A stretch of DNA of 64,000 nucleotides. Source: Deltaproteobacteria bacterium (GTDB lineage Bacteria > Bdellovibrionota > Bdellovibrionia > Bdellovibrionales > JAMPXM01). Location of the stretch: assembly GCA_017302795.1 (NCBI GenBank), contig JAFLCB010000001.1:434001-498000 (forward strand). Reading direction: 5' to 3'. Below are positions 59,930 through 64,000 of the stretch, piece after piece. Each line of letters opens with the position of its first letter. Within the stretch, counting starts at the first letter, position 1. The notes under the pieces were generated by a model, which saw only the letters and a program-made list of their open reading frames with translations, had not been told where the DNA came from and searched no databases. Both the position numbers and the translations under genes were made by a program.

Positions 59930-60472
59930 TTAAGCCTCGTCGTCAACTTCGAGGTCGACATCGCCGCCTTCGTCGTCGCCACGTCCGCCTTGGAAGCCGC
60001 CAAAGTCTTCACGACGTCCACGTCCACCTTCGTCATCACGACGCGGTCCGCGTCCAGCCGCTTTGCGAGCTTGGAACTTCGCTTCGCGCTCACGCTCACG
60101 CGCTGCGCTTTCCGCTAGTGCGTTACGGAAATCTTCGAGGTACTTCGTGAGATCCGTACGATCATCGAGCGATGTGTGCATGAAACGAAGAACATGGTCA
60201 TTGATACGCATTGTTCGCTCGAGCTCGGCAATCGCTTTTGGATCTGCAGAGAATGTCGAGTGGAAAAATGTCGCTTGCTTGCTCTTGCCGATTGGGTTTG
60301 CGAGCTTGCGCTTTCCCCATGTGTCGAGATGCTTCACTTCGCCACCGAACTGCTCTTCGATGATCGATTTGTTTTTGCGGAACAGAGCTTTTTGATCTTC
60401 CTCAGACGCATCTGGGTTCATCAAAACGACAACTTCATAGGGACGTACGTACGGGCGCTTTTCAAGCTGCAT
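59930..60472 (-). CDS. rpsF: 30S ribosomal protein S6 with charged C-terminal tail
   Basis: 180 residues from ATG 60472, selected as the start of the S6 fold (RPYVRPYEVVVLMNPDASEE). LANPIGKSKQATFFHSTFSA and ELERTMRINDHVLRFMHTSL are typical. After about residue 105 comes a tail of about 75 residues: first helical (EDFRNALAESAAREREREAK) and basic, then Gly/Arg/Asp-rich with RGRRED/GGRGDDEGG units and an acidic end. Usual S6 is about 100-135 residues. The next gene is DUF2232, not rpsR. Divergent from the FHA gene. Confidence 0.93.
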   Translation of the reverse strand: MQLEKRPYVRPYEVVVLMNPDASEEDQKALFRKNKSIIEEQFGGEVKHLDTWGKRKLANPIGKSKQATFFHSTFSADPKAIAELERTMRINDHVLRFMHTSLDDRTDLTKYLEDFRNALAESAAREREREAKFQARKAAGRGPRRDDEGGRGRREDFGGFQGGRGDDEGGDVDLEVDDEA

Positions 60473-60654
60473 GTCCGATCCTTTCGGTAGTGCCCTCGCA
60501 AGGGCGTAAGCCCCCTTCCGGACAAGTGGATGGGAGCAAGGTTGAAACTGGAGGGTCTGGAGTAGCATGCCCAAGGCCCAGGCACAAGGATTGTCGGAAC
60601 GGGACTCCCAAGAAAGCGGATAAACGTGCAGAATCTTTATCAGATGAGGTGGTT

Positions 60655-61404
60655 TTGACGGCCCAGCCCCTGCTTTTTCTTAGAATTCTTGAAGGACCGC
60701 ACCGCGGAACCCGCGCTCCCGTGCGCGAAGGTCTAACTATTGGGCGAAAAGAAGGCGATCTCGTCCTAAAAGACTCGAAACTGTCTGTTAAACACGCCCG
60801 CGTCGAGTGGCGGGACGGCGACTGGCTCTTGGTCGACCTCGGATCATCAAATAAAATCAAGGTTGATGGCGGCCGGTACGAAGAGGTCGTTTTGTACCCG
60901 GGTCTTCAGCTGATGATCGGTTCGACGATGATGGAAGTTTTAGAAAAGCCGCAAGCGGCGCCCGTCGTCAAAAACCGGGACTTCGAGTTCACCGGATCCG
61001 TCGAGGTTCCGGTCGAGTCCCTAAGCTGGCGCGAAATTTTATCGGCGCTGATCACAAAAGCCCAGGCTCTACAAAACAGAAGTCCCGGCGGAGCGATTCG
61101 CCCCTTTCCGAGTTTACTGAGGCTCGAGTTTATTTCTGGCGTGCAGTCAGGGACCACGTGGCACATCGGTTATGGCCCCCGTGAAGCCGGTGCACGGTCG
61201 TTTGATCTTCCGCTTCTAGATATTGCAGCTTCGGATTCGTGCTTCCTCCTTGATACTTCAGGAGGTAAAGTCGTGTTCCGACCTGCACCAGGCGCTGAGG
61301 TTCGACTCAACGGTCAACCCGCTCCTTCGGAATCGATTCCACTTCATTCGGGCGACCGAATTGAGTTTGGCAAAACCCGAATCCGCGTGGTGCTTGAGTC
61401 ATAA
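60655..61404 (+). CDS. FHA-domain protein
   Basis: 249 residues from TTG 60655 with GAGG at a 5-base spacing; GTG 60649 is a close alternative, and the frame upstream to 60490 runs into the rpsF control region and is unlikely. Residues about 5-95 contain a full FHA domain: FLRILEGPHRGTRAPVREGL, TIGRKEGDLVLKDSKLSVKH (G-R and S-x-x-H), ARVEWRDGDWLLVDLGSSNK. A second, degenerate FHA-like domain ends the protein (SGDRIEFGKTRIRVVLES). FHA domains bind phosphothreonine peptides. No kinase is adjacent. Confidence 0.85.
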   Translation: MTAQPLLFLRILEGPHRGTRAPVREGLTIGRKEGDLVLKDSKLSVKHARVEWRDGDWLLVDLGSSNKIKVDGGRYEEVVLYPGLQLMIGSTMMEVLEKPQAAPVVKNRDFEFTGSVEVPVESLSWREILSALITKAQALQNRSPGGAIRPFPSLLRLEFISGVQSGTTWHIGYGPREAGARSFDLPLLDIAASDSCFLLDTSGGKVVFRPAPGAEVRLNGQPAPSESIPLHSGDRIEFGKTRIRVVLES

Positions 61405-61425
61405 TTTTAAGAACAGGTGCTCGCT

Positions 61426-62322
61426 ATGTTGATCAACGAAATTCCCAAAAAAACCGGAACCTTTCAAAGCTACGACGGCACAACGATCTATTACGAAGAG
61501 CGTGGCACCGGTCGACCTATCATTCTTTGCTACGGCCTTGCGTGCTTGATGAACCACTGGACACACCAAATTCGATACTTCTCGCAAAACTATCGCGTCA
61601 TCACTTTCGACTATCGCGGTCACCACGGCTCGGGCAGTCCAGTCGATCACAAAGAGCTGTCTGTTGATGCCTTGGTCAAAGACATTCGCGCGCTGGTTGG
61701 CCACCTCGAAATTTCACAAGCTTCCTTTTGGGGCCATAGTTACGGCGTTCAATTGCTGCTTCGTTATTATGATCTTTACCCAGAAACTGTGAAGAACATG
61801 GTCTTTATCAATGGCTTCGCGTCGAATCCGATCCGTGGAATGTTTGGCGCACTGATGGGTCCCGACACGATCACCAAAGTTTTCCGTGCCTTTCAAGAGG
61901 GATATAAGTTTGCTCCTCAGCCCTTGACCGCCCTCTGGCGGGCGGCCGTTTTGAATCCCGTTTCTATTCCGCTTGCCGCACTGGCCGGCGGATTTAATCT
62001 TTCTCTTACTAGTATCAAAGATATCGAAGTCTATGCTCGCGGAGTTGCATCGCTTGATATAGAAATTTTCATGAAGCTATTCGAAGAGATGATGGATTAC
62101 GACGGCACAGCGGTACTTGAGCAAATTCGAGTTCCCACGCTGATCGTCAGTGGCTCTAAAGACGGTGTAACGCCGGCCTCTCATCAATACGCAATGCAGA
62201 AAAAAATCAAGGGCAGCGAACTTCTTCGTGTGCCCTATGGCTCTCACTGTACTCAGCTTGATTTGCCTGAATTCGTCAATTTGCGCGTTGAAAAATTCTT
62301 GGCGCAAAATCTATACAGCTAG
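61426..62322 (+). CDS. Alpha/beta hydrolase
   Basis: 298 residues from ATG 61426. Oxyanion HG-type loop (here GLACLMNHWTHQIRYF), nucleophile elbow SFWGHSYGVQLLLR, acid Asp in LIVSGSKDGVTPASHQ, and His in VPYGSHCTQLDLPEF; the triad is complete. DYRGHHGSGSP fits the 'DxRGhG' loop. No signal peptide; cytosolic hydrolase or esterase, substrate unknown. It follows the FHA gene by 21 bases, so the two may be one transcript. Confidence 0.9.
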   Translation: MLINEIPKKTGTFQSYDGTTIYYEERGTGRPIILCYGLACLMNHWTHQIRYFSQNYRVITFDYRGHHGSGSPVDHKELSVDALVKDIRALVGHLEISQASFWGHSYGVQLLLRYYDLYPETVKNMVFINGFASNPIRGMFGALMGPDTITKVFRAFQEGYKFAPQPLTALWRAAVLNPVSIPLAALAGGFNLSLTSIKDIEVYARGVASLDIEIFMKLFEEMMDYDGTAVLEQIRVPTLIVSGSKDGVTPASHQYAMQKKIKGSELLRVPYGSHCTQLDLPEFVNLRVEKFLAQNLYS

Positions 62323-62354
62323 CGCGAGGCTCTAGCCACTCGTGTGGACGGGCT

Positions 62355-64000
62355 TTATTCTACTTCCTCTTCAGAGGAGATTTCGCGAATAGGATCTTCG
62401 ATGTCACCGTAGTCGATGTTGTCATCGTCCGGCACAACGCGGCTGATCTGGCGATCGCGCACCTTTTCTAAGTAGTAAATGCCCTCGATATAGAACCATA
62501 GCTCAGCCGCTAGTTGATGATTCGAAACCTGTGGATGCGTCTCTTTTATCTTTTCGACAAAAGACAAATATGCTTTTTGATATTCAACCAACGCGGTATG
62601 CGCTTCGCGAAGACCTTTTTTGAAATCAGTCGATATGTCTTCTTTCGTCGCTTCATCAATGGTCAGCAACGTTTCCTTCAGGCGCGCTTCAAGCCTCTCT
62701 AATTCCTTTTTCAAAAACTTTGGCGATGGCGCTTGCCGCTTCAGTGAGAAAGATGCGTCTGCGGACTCCGCCGGCAATACAAGAAGGCGACGACCCGTCA
62801 CCACATCACCGATTTGGCTCTTAAGACTCATTCCGTCTTCTTTGTCAAGCGTGGCCGCAAGCAACCCCATGAACTCGTTCTCCATTTGCTTGCGAGTTTC
62901 GTCGAGCTCAGATTTCTCTCGTATTGAAGCTGCCTGCTGATAGCTCTTTTCTAAAAGTTTATCAAAAAACTCTACAGCTTTTTTTCTTAAGCTCTGAGCT
63001 GCAACCACTGTTTGAGGTGCTTCACCAGAAGAGAGACCAGCTGCAATCAATATGTCGTTGAATCGTGTATCGAGATTCAGCTTGGACTGTTTCAGCACTT
63101 GCGCGCGACAGAACTCTGCCATCGACGGCTCTTCGATTATTTCACATGCGCGAAATCGTTTCCATTTGCCTATACCGTCTTTGCGCGCGGCCAGTTCGAT
63201 AACCAATTGGTGGCGATCAGCTTCGCCGCCCGACCAGCGGCACGCGAGACTAAGTGCTTCTTTCAATTTTTTCCGGTCGCCAGCGTTTGCAAGTTTGTCC
63301 AACTTCTTGGCCTCGTTAAGTTCGGGAAATTCTGCGGCCTCTGGCGCTGTTAAAATTTCGGCTGTCGCAGCTTTGTTTTTTGCGAACGACTTGTGGATTT
63401 TAAAATCGCCTTTTTTTACAAACAGCGATGCCTCCGGATCATCCTCGTTCGGACAGGCCGTCTTCAATACAGCCGCTGCTTTCAATTGCTCGATAGCCGG
63501 CGCGTCCACAGCTCGTGGAACGCGCGTTGTAATGGGAAGCGTTCCTTCAAGCGGCGGCTCGGCCATTAAATTCACGACCGTCATTCTTCCAGCATACCGT
63601 TCTTTCGCGTTGAAGCTTTGCACTTGTTTCTTTGCCCACAAACGTCGAGCTTCCGGCTGACCACACCGCGCCAGCATTTTAAGTGAATCCTGACTTGGGA
63701 TTTTATCTTCGTCTTCGTCAAACGGACGAGCTTCTGTTGCCCAGAACTTCGCATCTTCAGCCCCTTTTTTTGCAAGGTCCGTCGACCACGCGGCTAAAGT
63801 TTCTGCATTGAGATCTGCGGTCAATAGTCCACGGCGGTGAAGTCGGATGAGATCCATTTTCGCAAGATCATATCCCCCTTCGGCCGCTTGCTGAAGAAAG
63901 TTTTGTCCTGCTGGAACGAACGCTCCGGATTCACCGAAGAGCGCGTACGCACGTGATACTAATGCGTTTGGTTTATTTTTCAGGGCAGCTTGCTCGAGGC
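62355..64000 (-). CDS. Sel1-repeat-type helical protein, cut by the right edge
   Basis: The frame ends at 62355 and stays open to the right edge; the visible ATG at 63857 is internal, since codons before it read FLQQAAEGGYDLAKMDLIRL, a Sel1-like repeat. At least 548 residues. Repeat units with the Sel1 flavour (A..a...L...G) occur near the N-terminal visible end; then a long charged, helical region with coiled-coil character (LEKSYQQAASIREKSELDET). Sel1 proteins are scaffold adaptors. Acidic C-terminus (EDPIREISSEEEVE). N-terminus and secretion status unknown. Confidence 0.78.
   Translation of the reverse strand, partial: LEQAALKNKPNALVSRAYALFGESGAFVPAGQNFLQQAAEGGYDLAKMDLIRLHRRGLLTADLNAETLAAWSTDLAKKGAEDAKFWATEARPFDEDEDKIPSQDSLKMLARCGQPEARRLWAKKQVQSFNAKERYAGRMTVVNLMAEPPLEGTLPITTRVPRAVDAPAIEQLKAAAVLKTACPNEDDPEASLFVKKGDFKIHKSFAKNKAATAEILTAPEAAEFPELNEAKKLDKLANAGDRKKLKEALSLACRWSGGEADRHQLVIELAARKDGIGKWKRFRACEIIEEPSMAEFCRAQVLKQSKLNLDTRFNDILIAAGLSSGEAPQTVVAAQSLRKKAVEFFDKLLEKSYQQAASIREKSELDETRKQMENEFMGLLAATLDKEDGMSLKSQIGDVVTGRRLLVLPAESADASFSLKRQAPSPKFLKKELERLEARLKETLLTIDEATKEDISTDFKKGLREAHTALVEYQKAYLSFVEKIKETHPQVSNHQLAAELWFYIEGIYYLEKVRDRQISRVVPDDDNIDYGDIEDPIREISSEEEVE

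Noticed and set aside
59902-60099. 65-codon reverse frame overlapping rpsF, considered as a possible S18 (rpsR).
   Set aside because: It lacks the S18 cysteine/lysine core and is in another frame of the S6 tail; the Lys/Ala-rich look comes from the repeat-like GA-rich tail sequence.
1-64000. CRISPR arrays, rRNA/tRNA genes, insertion sequences or prophage genes.
   Set aside because: No regularly spaced repeats, no transposase or integrase motifs and no stable RNA signatures were seen on reading both strands; small RNAs could be missed by eye.

Overview
The window reads as a chromosomal segment of a Gram-negative, Bdellovibrio-like bacterium (Bdellovibrionota is my best guess; this is inference from gene content, not a database match). 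Pointers are a lipoprotein-rich envelope gene set (BamD, LolA-like, LptM-like, several lipobox proteins), PilT, a nucleoside-salvage operon, an MltD-type transglycosylase, a subtilisin-like lipoprotein, and many GTGA/ATGA-overlapping gene pairs. Genes are packed tightly. I recognised no rRNA, tRNA, insertion sequence, prophage or CRISPR array.

Layout. 1-839 is the N-terminal part of a class III aminotransferase. 967-5700 is a forward run (TPR/SH3 protein, cyclic-nucleotide-domain protein, AI-2E-family permease, BamD, TPR protein, hypoxanthine phosphoribosyltransferase) that ends at a perfect 27-bp inverted repeat. 5770-12890 is a reverse run of translation and ribosome-assembly genes: rplU-rpmA, obg, a fused nadD-rsfS, rlmH, comF, a lolA-like gene, yajQ and rimO. 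Then come RNase G/E (-) and pilT (+), acyP (-), and the deoC-deoA-punA salvage operon followed by an AlkD-like gene and a secreted subtilase. A decayed lipoprotein gene lies at 22.1-22.6 kb. 22868-29732 holds asnS and an acyl-CoA carboxylase/methylmalonyl-CoA mutase operon that contains an unlisted 57-residue membrane protein.

29742-36087 is the most interesting region. Six genes (PLP decarboxylase, SGNH-like membrane-anchored protein, acyl carrier protein, GNAT, AMP-forming ligase, MBOAT) form a compact module with locally lower GC. It has the logic of DltABCD (ligase, carrier, MBOAT, SGNH partner), but adds a fold-III PLP decarboxylase and a GNAT. The ligase and decarboxylase look like the pair associated with exosortase systems, yet no exosortase is present. 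I infer an envelope-decoration pathway in which an amino acid is loaded on the carrier, decarboxylated while tethered or before loading, and passed across the membrane.

36360-45866 holds a transglycosylase, a very large anchored surface protein, a transaldolase, the lysine/DAP genes dapA, dapB and dapF with an LptM-like lipoprotein just upstream of dapF, and secreted proteins. 46012-55172 holds ftsK, queE, a Fis-like regulator, dnaB with a DnaA box upstream, and a two-gene 2-oxoacid:ferredoxin oxidoreductase. 55312-64000 holds a small unknown gene, an ankyrin protein, an unknown secreted protein, the rpsF/DUF2232/rplI cluster (without rpsR), an FHA protein, an alpha/beta hydrolase and a Sel1-repeat protein cut by the window edge. 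All family names come from motifs read by eye; no database search was possible.
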